This document shows positions 1 through 9,212 of a DNA stretch of 64,000 nt, piece by piece. Position 1 is the first letter of the stretch, and each line of letters starts with the position of its first letter. This stretch comes from Planctomycetaceae bacterium (GTDB lineage: Bacteria; Planctomycetota; Planctomycetia; Planctomycetales; Planctomycetaceae). The translations under genes and the position numbers were made by a program. The stretch spans positions 1-64,000 of the forward strand of contig JAGQQG010000009.1 of the NCBI GenBank assembly GCA_020426325.1, read 5' to 3'. The notes under the pieces were generated by a model. That model had not been told where the DNA came from, made no database searches, and saw nothing but the letters and a program-made list of their open reading frames with translations.

Positions 1-2
1 TT

Positions 3-1382
3 CGAGGCATCGACAACAAAGGCTACTACCGCCTGTGGCGCGACCCCAGGTACTATCTCGACTTCACCGGTTGCGGCAACACCCTCAACATGATGAATCC
101 CCGAGTCTTGCAGCTTATAATGGACAGCCTTCGCTACTGGGTCACCGAAATGCACGTGGACGGATTTCGCTTTGACCTGGCCAGCACTCTGGCCCGCGAA
201 CTGTATGAAGTCGATCGCCTGGGAGCGTTCTTCGACATCATTCACCAAGACCCGATTCTCTCACGCGTCAAGCTGATTGCGGAGCCTTGGGACGTGGGAG
301 CGGGCGGATACATGGTCGGCAACTTTCCAGTGGGTTGGACCGAGTGGAACGGTCGTTATCGCGACACGGTTCGCAGCTTCTGGAAGGGTGATGGGAACGC
401 GGTGAACGAGTTTGCGACACGCCTGACCGGCAGTAGTGATTTGTACGAGCATAACGGTCGTCGCCCGTATGCTTCGATCAACTTCATCACCTGTCACGAT
501 GGATTCAGCCTGCAGGATCTCGTCTCGTACAACGACAAACACAACGAGGCGAATGGACATGGCAACACCGATGGCGACAATCACAATTTGAGTTGGAACT
601 GCGGAGCAGAAGGACCGACCGAAGACTCGGACGTGCTGGCGCTTCGGGATCGACAGAAAAGAAACTTCCTGGCAACGCTGTTATTCTCGCAAGGCGTCCC
701 GATGTTGCGGGCGGGGGACGAACTCAGTCAAACCAAGCAGGGGAACAACAATACCTACTGTCAGGACAACGAGCTGACGTGGATTAACTGGCAACTGACT
801 CCGCAGGAGCAGGACTTCCTGAGTTTTGTGCAATCGGCGATCAGGCTTTTTAAAGATCAGCCGGTGTTTCAACGGCGGCACTTCTTTCAGGGACGATCGA
901 TTCGAGGCAAGTCACAGAAGGATATTCACTGGTTGACTGCCAACGGCAAGGAGATGAGCGACTCCGACTGGCACTCCAGTCATGCCCGGTGCCTGGGAGT
1001 GCTTCTCAACGGACAGATGACTGACGAGATCGATGAGCGCGGCCGTCAGATCAACGGCGACACGATGCTCATGCTCCTCAATGCTCACCACCGGGAAGTT
1101 GCTTTCACTTTGCCTGGCGAGGACGTGAAAACGCTGTGGCGACTGGAACTGGATACGGCCCGACCGATGCCGGAGTCACGTCAGCATCCCCCTCAACGTG
1201 CGTACCGTCTGCTTCCCCGGTCGATGGTCGTGTTTCGTCAGAAAAGCCGACGCTGGTCTTTTTTTCGTTTGCGTCACGATGAGGGGAGTCCAGTCGTTTT
1301 GAAACCCCATGTGGAGAAAAAAACCGTTTCGAGTGCTGATCTCCCCCGGATTCGCTCCTCGGAGTTGACGACGGACGAATAG
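3..1382 (+). CDS. glgX: Glycogen debranching enzyme GlgX, 3' part (5' end outside window)
   Basis: This is a GH13-family alpha-1,6-glucosidase that removes branches from phosphorylase-trimmed glycogen in the cytoplasm. The reading frame is open from the first bases of the window, and the residues before the first in-frame ATG ([10 protein letters not shown], then the [13 protein letters not shown] stretch) are already GlgX-like. The gene is therefore cut by the window edge and does not start at position 90. The GH13 catalytic set is visible: the nucleophile Asp in GFRFDLAS, the acid/base Glu in IAEPWDVG, and the third Asp in [10 protein letters not shown], followed by the typical [11 protein letters not shown] loop. 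The C-terminus carries an extra Lys/Arg-rich tail of about 40 residues. The pyrophosphatase gene follows after 57 bp on the same strand. Identity as a GlgX/isoamylase-type debrancher is clear; the exact substrate is inferred from the family. Confidence 0.93.
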   Translation, partial: RGIDNKGYYRLWRDPRYYLDFTGCGNTLNMMNPRVLQLIMDSLRYWVTEMHVDGFRFDLASTLARELYEVDRLGAFFDIIHQDPILSRVKLIAEPWDVGAGGYMVGNFPVGWTEWNGRYRDTVRSFWKGDGNAVNEFATRLTGSSDLYEHNGRRPYASINFITCHDGFSLQDLVSYNDKHNEANGHGNTDGDNHNLSWNCGAEGPTEDSDVLALRDRQKRNFLATLLFSQGVPMLRAGDELSQTKQGNNNTYCQDNELTWINWQLTPQEQDFLSFVQSAIRLFKDQPVFQRRHFFQGRSIRGKSQKDIHWLTANGKEMSDSDWHSSHARCLGVLLNGQMTDEIDERGRQINGDTMLMLLNAHHREVAFTLPGEDVKTLWRLELDTARPMPESRQHPPQRAYRLLPRSMVVFRQKSRRWSFFRLRHDEGSPVVLKPHVEKKTVSSADLPRIRSSELTTDE

Positions 1383-1439
1383 CCATTCATTCTGGTTAAT
1401 TCACAACCCTGCTGAGAATATCCGAAGAGCGATCGACCG

Positions 1440-1988
1440 ATGACACATCCCTGGCACGACGTCATTCCCGGTGAGAACCTCCCCCGGGAATTCCGGATGG
1501 TCGTCGAGATCCCCATGGGATCGAAGGTCAAGTATGAGTTGGACAAGGAGACCGGTCTGCTCAAGCTCGATCGAATGCTCTACTCCGCAGTGCACTATCC
1601 CGCGAATTATGGTTTCATTCCCCAGTCGTTTGCAGAGGATGACGACCCGTTGGATGTGCTCGTGTTGTGTCAGGAGCCGGTCGCCCCGCTGACTCTCGTT
1701 CAGGCACGGTCGATTGGAGTGATGACGATGGTCGACGGAGGCAAGAACGATCACAAGATTCTCGCGGTGGCCTTGGATGACCCCGAGTACAATCATTATC
1801 ACGAAGCTGCTGAACTGCCGCCGCATCGATTGAACATGCTGCGCCGGTTCTTCGAGGACTACAAACGGCTCGAGGGGAAGGAAGTCACCGTCGATGCGTT
1901 TCAACCGGCAGAGGCGAGTTGGCCGATCATCGACATCTCGCTCCTTGAGTACAGCGAGCGACGCCGTCGCGGTGCGCTCAATAAGTGA
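1440..1988 (+). CDS. ppa: Inorganic pyrophosphatase, family I
   Basis: This soluble enzyme hydrolyses pyrophosphate to two phosphates and pulls biosynthetic reactions forward. The 182 residues match the usual bacterial family I length. The metal-binding signature DDDPLDVLVL is present, preceded by the conserved YPANYGFIPQ segment; KNDHKILAV and the Lys-containing MGSKVKYELD near the N-terminus are also family features. The ATG at 1440 gives the expected N-terminus. The amidohydrolase gene begins 3 bp after its stop codon, so the two are almost certainly co-transcribed. Nothing unusual is seen in the catalytic residues. Confidence 0.96.
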   Translation: MTHPWHDVIPGENLPREFRMVVEIPMGSKVKYELDKETGLLKLDRMLYSAVHYPANYGFIPQSFAEDDDPLDVLVLCQEPVAPLTLVQARSIGVMTMVDGGKNDHKILAVALDDPEYNHYHEAAELPPHRLNMLRRFFEDYKRLEGKEVTVDAFQPAEASWPIIDISLLEYSERRRRGALNK

Positions 1989-1991
1989 TTT

Positions 1992-3227
1992 GTGGCAAAT
2001 TCGACGTCCTCTCACTGTCTGCGTGCCCGGTGGTTGTTTCCTGTTGATGGACCGCCGATTGACGATGGTGTCATCACGATTGAGGCCGGTCGGATTGTCC
2101 GTCTCAACAGCGGGCCTGATGCATCTGCGATCGACCTCGGGAACGTGGCCATCATCCCGGGTCTCATCAACACGCATACTCATCTGGAGTTCAGCGATCT
2201 GACAAGACCGCTGACACCTGCGCAGCCGTTTCCTGAGTGGATTTGTTCGCTGATGAGGCACCGGCAGCAACGATCGACTGATCGTCGTGAAGCCATTGAC
2301 CGCGGGCTTCGTGAGTGTGTTTCATCCGGCAGCACACTCGTCGGGGAGATTGCAACGGACGACACCACGGTCGAGAGACTCTCACCGGATACGCCTCAAG
2401 GATTCGTCTTTCGCGAACTGCTGGGGATTGGCGACGGTGTGTGTACGGAGCGCCTGGAGATCGCCCGACAGTTTTTGGAACAGGAGTCCTCCGATGCAGA
2501 CGTGATCCGTGGACTGAGTCCGCACGCTCCGTACAGCCTGTCCGAGGAGTTCTTTCGACAGTTGATCAATCTCGCTGTCGAGCGCGAGTCTCCCGTGGCC
2601 ATGCATCTGGCAGAGACGCATGAGGAGTTGGAATTGCTCCAGCAGGGGACCGGACTGCTCGCCAAGATGCTGAAGGATTTCGGTGTCTGGAGAGATCGAT
2701 TTTGGATGCCCGGGGGTTCAGTCGGTGCCTACCTGGAAGAGTTGTCACGGGCTCGACAGGCACTGGTGGTTCATGGGAACTATCTGACCAATGAAGAAAT
2801 TGAGTTCCTGGCGACACAACCGCAGATGACAGTCGTTTACTGTCCACGAACGCATCATTTCTTCGGGCACCGGAATCATCCCTGGCAACGACTGCTCGAA
2901 CGCGGAGTCAACGTGGCGTTGGGAACAGACAGCCGGGCGTCGAATCCAGATCTGAACCTCTGGGCCGAGTTACGGTTCCTCACGAAGCGACATCCGGAGG
3001 TCCCGCAATCGACACTGCTGGAACTGGCGACTGTGAATGGAGCAAGGGCATTGCGGGTGTCGGAGGAGACCGGCACGTTGACTGCAGGGAAGCGGGCCGA
3101 TCTGGCTGTCATCCGCCTCCAGCCCCCGGCATCCGGCCGAATGGCAGAAAAGGATTCGATTCAACTGATCTCGGCTGAGAATGATGTCATCGCAACCATG
3201 CGCGGGGGGAGATGGCTGCACCGATGA
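1992..3227 (+). CDS. Amidohydrolase, cytosine-deaminase/TRZ-ATZ type
   Basis: This is a metal-dependent hydrolase or deaminase of the amidohydrolase superfamily, in the subgroup that includes chlorohydrolases, S-adenosylhomocysteine deaminase and aminodeoxyfutalosine deaminase. The TIM-barrel metal ligands can be followed: the HxH pair in NTHTHLEF, a His in AMHLAETHEE, a His in VVHGNYLT and the Asp in LGTDSRASNP. A small beta domain is formed by both termini, as shown by the C-terminal segment GKRADLAVIRL. The start is a GTG three bases after the pyrophosphatase stop, consistent with translational coupling. The physiological substrate cannot be read from the sequence. A nucleoside or modified-base deaminase is more likely than a triazine hydrolase. 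Confidence 0.85.
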   Translation: MANSTSSHCLRARWLFPVDGPPIDDGVITIEAGRIVRLNSGPDASAIDLGNVAIIPGLINTHTHLEFSDLTRPLTPAQPFPEWICSLMRHRQQRSTDRREAIDRGLRECVSSGSTLVGEIATDDTTVERLSPDTPQGFVFRELLGIGDGVCTERLEIARQFLEQESSDADVIRGLSPHAPYSLSEEFFRQLINLAVERESPVAMHLAETHEELELLQQGTGLLAKMLKDFGVWRDRFWMPGGSVGAYLEELSRARQALVVHGNYLTNEEIEFLATQPQMTVVYCPRTHHFFGHRNHPWQRLLERGVNVALGTDSRASNPDLNLWAELRFLTKRHPEVPQSTLLELATVNGARALRVSEETGTLTAGKRADLAVIRLQPPASGRMAEKDSIQLISAENDVIATMRGGRWLHR

Positions 3228-3310
3228 CGGCTCGATTGCAATGCGTCCGACATCCGTTAACGTGACCAGACGGTACACCGACTCACGAGGCGGATTGAGG
3301 ACGCAGATTG

Positions 3311-5197
3311 ATGGCAGACGGGCAGATTGAATTCGGGAGTGATATCACGTCAACGGCCGAGCTCTCAGACGAGATGGCGTTGCAGAGTATTCGATGGCGA
3401 ACCTCAGCCGATCGGAAACTCGTGGCAGCAGCGAAAGCGGGCGACTGTTCTCGATTCGCAGGAGCATTGCGTAAGGGCCTTGGATCGCACTGCAAGTCTG
3501 CTCACAAATCCAATATAACGCCGACACTGCTTCAGAGTTTGTGGTCGAGACACGCGTTTGACGACAACGGATCCACGGGTGAGGTGTGCAGATTTTTGAT
3601 GGATCTCAATCGACAATTGAGGTCTTCAAAATCTGAAGCCAAGCAGTCTGCCGCCATCTCCCGAATCGTCAAGGGAGCACTCAAGACGGGCGGCCCGGAT
3701 GCGGAAGACCCGATTGGCTTGTTGGGATGGATGTCCGTATTGGCGGAGTTGAGTTCGCAGCTGGAGGATGAACTGCTCGTGAATCTGTGGCGGCGAACAC
3801 TGGATGCTTCAATTCTGTGCTCACAGAGACATGGAACAGATAAAGAGGAACTAATCGACCGGCTGCTCCTGGTCCGAGGTGAGATCCCCTGGCGAGGGGG
3901 ATTGCTCTTCGCCGATGTGCGTCATGCCGGTCAGATGAGAAAAGCGGGGCGTTCCTATCTGCGGAACGAACTTGAAGCACTCACAGATGGTGACGGCACT
4001 CCGCATGCTCGCACGCTCCATCGTCTGCCGCTGACGTTGGCTGCTTTCGTTCGATCGGCCGATGCTGGTGAGAAGAGTGGTAAGTCGCTCTGGGATGCTG
4101 AGTCGGCTGAGCGGTTTGAACAGTTGATTGAGCGGGTCGCAGCGATGTGTCTGGATGACGGACGGACGGCATTGAGCAATGGAGCATCGTTTGCTCCGGC
4201 TTCTCTGATGAAAACAGCATCCAGTCTGGCCGGTTTAGGCAAGCAAGTGCCGGCTGCCCAACGGGTTCACGCATTCCCCGACGATTCACTGATGTCGAGT
4301 CGAGTCAAGGATGCGAGGGGCAGACTGCGGAAAAAAATGCCACGGTTTGATGAGGAGAATTCACCCTCCTCTCAGTCAGACTGGGCAGGACTGGCCTGTC
4401 TGAGAAATAACTGGCTAAGTGGTTCGGACTGTTGTGTGGTCACACATCATCAGGCGCAACCTCAGGTCTGCCTGACTGCTTTCGAGCGACCGCTACTTGA
4501 CGGCGACTGGCAGACGACGATCGAACTCGATGGGAATGTGGTCGCTACGGGTGATGGCTGGGATTGTGTCTGCTGGTTCTCCGATAAGGATGTGGATTAT
4601 CTGGAATTGCAATCTGAGGGTGAGGGGATCACGACATTTCGTCAGGTTCTGTTGTCTCGGACTGACCACTGGTTATTGCTGACAGAAGGTTTTCTGGCGA
4701 AAGAGCAAGGGGATTACCGCCTCAGCTCGCGAATTCCATTCGCTGACGGAGTTTCGGTCGACGCCTGCCAATGGACGCGGCAAATGACACTGAGTCGGGG
4801 AAAGCTGGCGGCTCAGGTGTATCCACTTGCGCTGGATCAGCAACGGGTCAACAATGCACACGGAACGCTGAGTAATGAAAACGGCTGCTTGACACTTCAT
4901 CAGACGATGAAAGGCAAAGCCATCTATGCTCCGCTGGTCATTGACTGGTCGCCCGATCGGCGACGCCGTGAATCACAGTGGCGACAGTTGACTGTCGTCG
5001 AGGAGGGAAAAGTGCTGCGTCCCGATGAGGCTTGCGGATTCCGCCTGCGAGTTGGCAAACATCAGTGGTTAATCTATCGCAGCCTGCAGCCGGGGGAGAC
5101 CGCACGCACGGTTCTCGGTCACCACACGCCACATGAGACGGTGATTGCTGAGTTCGCCACGAGCGGCGAAGTCGAACCACTGGTGATGGTCGAATAA
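3311..5197 (+). CDS. Unknown protein, 628 aa, possible heparinase-like C-terminal fold
   Basis: I do not recognise this gene. The ATG at 3311 is directly preceded by an in-frame TTG; ATG is preferred. The N-terminal half (about residues 1-300) is helix-rich with many Leu and Ala. It is followed by a basic, hydrophilic linker around 320-350 and then a C-terminal half rich in alternating beta patterns and Trp (for example DGDWQTTIELDGNV and DGWDCVCWFSD). That architecture, a helical toroid followed by a beta-sandwich, recalls heparinase II/III-type polysaccharide lyases, but I cannot point to a catalytic triad, so this is only a structural suggestion. There is no signal peptide or membrane segment, so it is predicted cytoplasmic. 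It lies 83 bp downstream of the amidohydrolase gene and converges on the E2 gene. Confidence 0.75.
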   Translation: MADGQIEFGSDITSTAELSDEMALQSIRWRTSADRKLVAAAKAGDCSRFAGALRKGLGSHCKSAHKSNITPTLLQSLWSRHAFDDNGSTGEVCRFLMDLNRQLRSSKSEAKQSAAISRIVKGALKTGGPDAEDPIGLLGWMSVLAELSSQLEDELLVNLWRRTLDASILCSQRHGTDKEELIDRLLLVRGEIPWRGGLLFADVRHAGQMRKAGRSYLRNELEALTDGDGTPHARTLHRLPLTLAAFVRSADAGEKSGKSLWDAESAERFEQLIERVAAMCLDDGRTALSNGASFAPASLMKTASSLAGLGKQVPAAQRVHAFPDDSLMSSRVKDARGRLRKKMPRFDEENSPSSQSDWAGLACLRNNWLSGSDCCVVTHHQAQPQVCLTAFERPLLDGDWQTTIELDGNVVATGDGWDCVCWFSDKDVDYLELQSEGEGITTFRQVLLSRTDHWLLLTEGFLAKEQGDYRLSSRIPFADGVSVDACQWTRQMTLSRGKLAAQVYPLALDQQRVNNAHGTLSNENGCLTLHQTMKGKAIYAPLVIDWSPDRRRRESQWRQLTVVEEGKVLRPDEACGFRLRVGKHQWLIYRSLQPGETARTVLGHHTPHETVIAEFATSGEVEPLVMVE

Positions 5198-5221
5198 AGT
5201 CAGCCCCTCACCATCAGATCA

Positions 5222-6931
5222 TCAGATCGCAGAGAGCAACTGGAACGGGTCGGAGAGCATGTTGCACAGCGTGGCCACGAAGCGGGCTGCGTCGGCTCCG
5301 TTGATGACGCGATGATCGTAGGACAAAGCGAGCGGCAGCATCAGTCGTTCGCTGATTTCGCCGTCAATCAGTTGCAGCTCTTTCTGTCCCCGTGACAAGC
5401 CCAGGATGCAGACTTCCGGATAGTTGACGATGGGCGTGAAAGCTGTGCCGCCGATACCGCCGAGATTGGTCACTGTACAGGTTGCTCCCTGCATGGCATC
5501 GATCGGGAGCTTGCGATCCCGAGCGAGTGTTGCGAGTTCTGCAATCTCGCCGGCGACTTCCCGAATACTCTTCTGATCGCAGTCTTTGACCACCGGCACG
5601 AGCAGTCCGTTGGGCGTGTCGACCGCACAGCCGATGTGGTAGTACCGCTTGTAAACGATCTCCTGTGTCTCCGGATCGAGACTGCTGTTGAATTTCGGAT
5701 ACTCCTGCAAACATGTTGCCAAGGCCTTCATGACGATTGCGGTCATGGTGACTTTGGGACCATTTGCTCCAGCTCCTTGCGAGAACTTTTTGCGAGCAAC
5801 CTCCAGATCGGTCACGTCCGCCCTGTCATGTTGAGTGACGTGAGGGATGACATTCCAGGAAACGGTCAGATTCTCCGCAGCCGTGCGACCGATCTTGCTG
5901 AGCTTTTCACGGTCAACTTGCCCGAACTTGGAGAAGTCCGGAAGAGGCGGAGGAGCGAGTGAACCGGGAGCGAGAGTTGTCAGTTCTCGTCGGGCGGCAT
6001 GAGCGGTGAGACCTCCCTGCAGTCGCTGACGGACGAACTCTTGAACATCGTCCTGGGAAATCCGTCCACCGGGTCCCGAGCCGTCAACCTGCTGCAGATT
6101 GACGCCCAGTTGCCGGGCGAGGCGTCGCGTGGAAGGTGAAGCCGGCACCGGACCTCGACCGTTCCCTCCCGCATCGACGAGTTCAGGGACACGAGGAGCA
6201 CTCGGTTTCGTCGCTGCCATCGTCGATGACGCTGAAGCTTGTGGAGTCGGCTCTTTCGTTTGGCGGTTCGCGGGGACGTCTTTGACTGGTGCCTTAGATG
6301 TTGGTGCCTCTGTTGAACTGAGCGTCAGCAGCACTTGGCCGACATTGATCGTATCCCCAGCTGTGACATGGATCTTGTTGATTGTCCCCGACTGCGGGCA
6401 CGGCAACTCCACGACCGCCTTTTCCGTCTCAAGGTCCATGACGATCTGATTGGCGGTGATTTCATCCCCCTCAGAGACATGGATCTCTGCGATGTCGGCT
6501 GACTCGACTCCTTCTCCGATGTTCGGGAGCGTGAATTCAAACTCCTGAGTCTGGGAAGCAGTGCTGTCGTCGTTACGGGAACTGGAGACGTCGATGATTG
6601 TCGGCGTCTTATCGGCACCTTTGGTCTGTGCTTCCTGTGGCTCATCCGATTCTGGCGAGGCTGACGTCTCTTGACCGTTGCTGCTGGCCGCATCGCTGGG
6701 GGTGATGCTCAACAACGACTGTCCAACCTCGACCGTTTCTCCCTCTCCGACGTGCAAAGCATCGATTGTGCCTGAGAGCGTGATGGGCAACTCAACGACC
6801 GCTTTTTCCGTCTCGAGTTCCATGATGATCTGGTTTTCGGTGACCGTATCACCGGGAGAAATCATGATCTCGGCAATGTCAGCGGACTCGACGCCCTCGC
6901 CAATATTTGGAAGTTCAAACTCGATGCTCAT
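5222..6931 (-). CDS. aceF: 2-oxoacid (pyruvate) dehydrogenase E2 component, two lipoyl domains
   Basis: This is the dihydrolipoamide acyltransferase core of a 2-oxoacid dehydrogenase complex, most likely pyruvate dehydrogenase, transferring acetyl groups from E1 to CoA. Two lipoyl domains (about residues 3-78 and 130-205) each carry the lipoylated Lys in LETEKAVVELP. They share near-identical openings (LPNIGEGVESADIAEI), which indicates internal duplication. Pro/Ala/Ser/Thr-rich linkers separate them from a peripheral-subunit-binding domain at about 268-305 (SPSTRRLARQLGV, GPGGRISQDDV). The catalytic domain ends with the active-site motif SYDHRVINGADAARF. Length (569) fits a two-lipoyl E2. 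No E1 or E3 gene is adjacent: the upstream - strand neighbour is an unknown membrane protein. Substrate specificity for pyruvate is inferred from the overall type. Confidence 0.93.
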   Translation of the reverse strand: MSIEFELPNIGEGVESADIAEIMISPGDTVTENQIIMELETEKAVVELPITLSGTIDALHVGEGETVEVGQSLLSITPSDAASSNGQETSASPESDEPQEAQTKGADKTPTIIDVSSSRNDDSTASQTQEFEFTLPNIGEGVESADIAEIHVSEGDEITANQIVMDLETEKAVVELPCPQSGTINKIHVTAGDTINVGQVLLTLSSTEAPTSKAPVKDVPANRQTKEPTPQASASSTMAATKPSAPRVPELVDAGGNGRGPVPASPSTRRLARQLGVNLQQVDGSGPGGRISQDDVQEFVRQRLQGGLTAHAARRELTTLAPGSLAPPPLPDFSKFGQVDREKLSKIGRTAAENLTVSWNVIPHVTQHDRADVTDLEVARKKFSQGAGANGPKVTMTAIVMKALATCLQEYPKFNSSLDPETQEIVYKRYYHIGCAVDTPNGLLVPVVKDCDQKSIREVAGEIAELATLARDRKLPIDAMQGATCTVTNLGGIGGTAFTPIVNYPEVCILGLSRGQKELQLIDGEISERLMLPLALSYDHRVINGADAARFVATLCNMLSDPFQLLSAI

Positions 6932-7084
6932 CGTGGCAGGGCAATCGACAGGGAAAGGGAACGGTTGATGTCCAGCAGCTGAAGTACAGCTGGGATTGCA
7001 TGATAGTCAACGTGTCAACACGACAACAGAGCATTGACAGGGGACATCGCCGGCCGACGAGATGTTGTGTTGACCTTGAGGCGA

Positions 7085-8191
7085 CTAACTTTCCGAGGTC
7101 CCCGTGGACGTACCTGATGAGCTGTCCTCGATCTGCTGCGTGTCGAAGACGATGTCAACCAGTGTGGTCACGCCATGACCCGTGGCGGCATGGAAGCCCT
7201 TACGGATGTGCATCCTCCATAATGCAGGGCCGGAAAGACTATCGATCCCCTCCAATTGCGAGGGAAGGAAAATTTCGATGGATTCTCCGGGAGCCAGCTG
7301 CTCGCCAAGGTGCTGCTTGCAAATGTCCCATTCGCTGGTCAGAGGATGGTCAAGCATGTACACCGTTGAACCACCAGTCCCGTCTGCTGAGTTCTCTGAG
7401 CGGATGAAATTGTTGGCCAACAACTGCGAGGATTCATCATCGAAATCGCGTTTGAACAGGAGCGTTCGATCGAGCGGAGCGATCACCTGATCCTCGGACA
7501 TGTTTGTGAAGCGGACCCAGAGCTGGAGCACCGGCGAAGTGCGCTCGTGTTTCAGCCTGGTGTTGCCGGTAAAGTGGACGTACTCGATCGGTTCACGCTC
7601 AATGCGAAGCGGCTCAACCAGAATGTGGCCGAACTGTTGCTTATGTCCCAGCGGCAATGTGTGTTCTGCCGGTAGGGATGCGTTTTCTGGAGCATACCGA
7701 AACTCATTGGCATCCAGCGGTTCGACGTCGGGAAGGTTTTCCAGTTCGTGTGATCCGGATTGCATCACCAGCATGATGAGGTACAGACAGGCCAACGTGA
7801 CAGCACTCGCATAGCTCGCCAGCAGCGTCATCGCCATGCGTTGTCGTTTGTCACTCGACACAGTGGTCGAGGCGGACGGAACTCCAACACTTTTTTGATG
7901 GCCGCGACTGATGGGGGAGGCGTTATGCGCCTGCGGTTCCGTCAGGTGCAGGTTCAGTGAAGAGGGAAAACCGGACCCGCTGTCGGAGCGGTGCAGGCCA
8001 TTCAACAGAGCCAGTGCGCTGCTGCTTCCTGTTGTCGATTTGTGGCTCGCTCCCACGAGAACATGACTGTCACACGATGCTTGGTCCTGTTCAGAACTCC
8101 GCGACGAGCCTGACAGAGCATGATCCACGTCAATGCCATCGAACTCCGGTCGGGAGTCGGCAGGAAGACGGCCTGGCTTACGACTTTGCAT
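7085..8191 (-). CDS. Unknown membrane-anchored protein, 368 aa
   Basis: I do not recognise this family. The first ~115 residues are hydrophilic, Ser-rich and low in complexity. One transmembrane segment follows at about 120-142 (SYASAVTLACLYLIMLVMQ), preceded by SDKRQRM, so the N-terminus is probably cytoplasmic and the ~225-residue C-terminal domain outside. That domain is beta-rich (HILVEPLRIEREPIEYVHFTG, LQLWVRFTNMSEDQ, APGESIEIFLPSQ) and resembles an Ig-like or DUF4352-like fold in its spacing of hydrophobic strands, which is an inference only. It sits between bioD and the E2 gene, all on the - strand, with gaps of 77 and 153 bp. No link to biotin or lipoate chemistry is visible in the protein itself. 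Confidence 0.7.
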   Translation of the reverse strand: MQSRKPGRLPADSRPEFDGIDVDHALSGSSRSSEQDQASCDSHVLVGASHKSTTGSSSALALLNGLHRSDSGSGFPSSLNLHLTEPQAHNASPISRGHQKSVGVPSASTTVSSDKRQRMAMTLLASYASAVTLACLYLIMLVMQSGSHELENLPDVEPLDANEFRYAPENASLPAEHTLPLGHKQQFGHILVEPLRIEREPIEYVHFTGNTRLKHERTSPVLQLWVRFTNMSEDQVIAPLDRTLLFKRDFDDESSQLLANNFIRSENSADGTGGSTVYMLDHPLTSEWDICKQHLGEQLAPGESIEIFLPSQLEGIDSLSGPALWRMHIRKGFHAATGHGVTTLVDIVFDTQQIEDSSSGTSTGTSES

Positions 8192-8268
8192 GCGGGCTTT
8201 CCTGAAGTTTTCGATTGAGTCAACGGCAGCCTTGTTGCAGACCGGGCAGGCTCAAACATACGGGAGTC

Positions 8269-8967
8269 TCATTTCTGGGGTCCGAAGTGCTTCACCCAAC
8301 TTATTCTCTCGTCACCCTGCATGGGACGCAACCGATCTCGTTCGTTGAAGGGCATTGTCGCCAGTATCGGAACGGTTGTCCGGCTCACAATCTCGGCGAT
8401 CGTGCTTTCCGAGACTTCATCCGTCACCGGACGAATGTGGTTCAGCACCAGTCCAGCAATCGAAAGGTTCCTCGCCTCGGCCACTTCAATCGTCAACAAC
8501 GTGTGGTTAATGGTGCCCAGGATGAGTGGGCAGACGATAAGAAGTGGAAATCCAAGATCCCCGGCGAGGTCCGCGACTGTTTCGGTTTCGGTCAAAGGGC
8601 ATAACAGCCCGCCCACGCCCTCGACGCAGAGGAAGTCTACCCGGTCTGACCACCACTGGGCTCCCGTCCGCAGCAGGGATGGGTCAACATTACGGTTCTC
8701 ATGTCGGGCCGCAGCAGGAGGGGCCAAGGGTGCTGCAAACGTCTGAGGACAGATTCGCTCGATGGGGAAACGGTGATCGATGGCATCGGAAAGAATCTGG
8801 ATGTCTTCCCATCGCAGTCGACCGTCTGCTGCGACTTCTCCGCCACTACAGACCGGCTTGTAGCATCCAACACGATGACCGGCAGACCGCAACTCGCTGG
8901 CGATCAAACTCGCACAGTGAGTTTTCCCCGCACCCGTGTCCGTCGCTGTGATGAAAAGACCTTGCAT
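8269..8967 (-). CDS. bioD: Dethiobiotin synthetase
   Basis: This enzyme closes the ureido ring of dethiobiotin from 7,8-diaminopelargonate, CO2 and ATP, the penultimate step of biotin synthesis. The N-terminal P-loop TATDTGAGKT is intact, followed by YKPVCSG, the PL-A-PP-A-A motif typical of BioD around residues 80-90, and the CVEGVGGLLCPL segment that lines the diaminopelargonate site. At 232 residues the length is standard. No other biotin gene (bioA, bioB, bioF) lies in the window, so the pathway is scattered, or this is a detached copy. The ATG start is at the exact N-terminus expected for the family. Confidence 0.92.
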   Translation of the reverse strand: MQGLFITATDTGAGKTHCASLIASELRSAGHRVGCYKPVCSGGEVAADGRLRWEDIQILSDAIDHRFPIERICPQTFAAPLAPPAAARHENRNVDPSLLRTGAQWWSDRVDFLCVEGVGGLLCPLTETETVADLAGDLGFPLLIVCPLILGTINHTLLTIEVAEARNLSIAGLVLNHIRPVTDEVSESTIAEIVSRTTVPILATMPFNERDRLRPMQGDERISWVKHFGPQK

Positions 8968-9212
8968 GGAATGTCATTTTTAAGATGGATCTGTTCCACT
9001 CAGCATACCTGCATCGCGTGACTGAGCGAAGTCGGAGGAGTGCAAGTAAGGCGTAGTTATTTGGCTGAAAGCGGGGCCTTCGCCCTTATCCCTTTGATTC
9101 CCAGACTCCATACGAGTAGAATTGGGACGTACCTCTCCCTTTTCATAGGGCCAGATGAATCAGCAGAGCCAAATCACCTGTGGCTCGCTGGGAAAGTGGT
9201 GTGGTGCATTCC

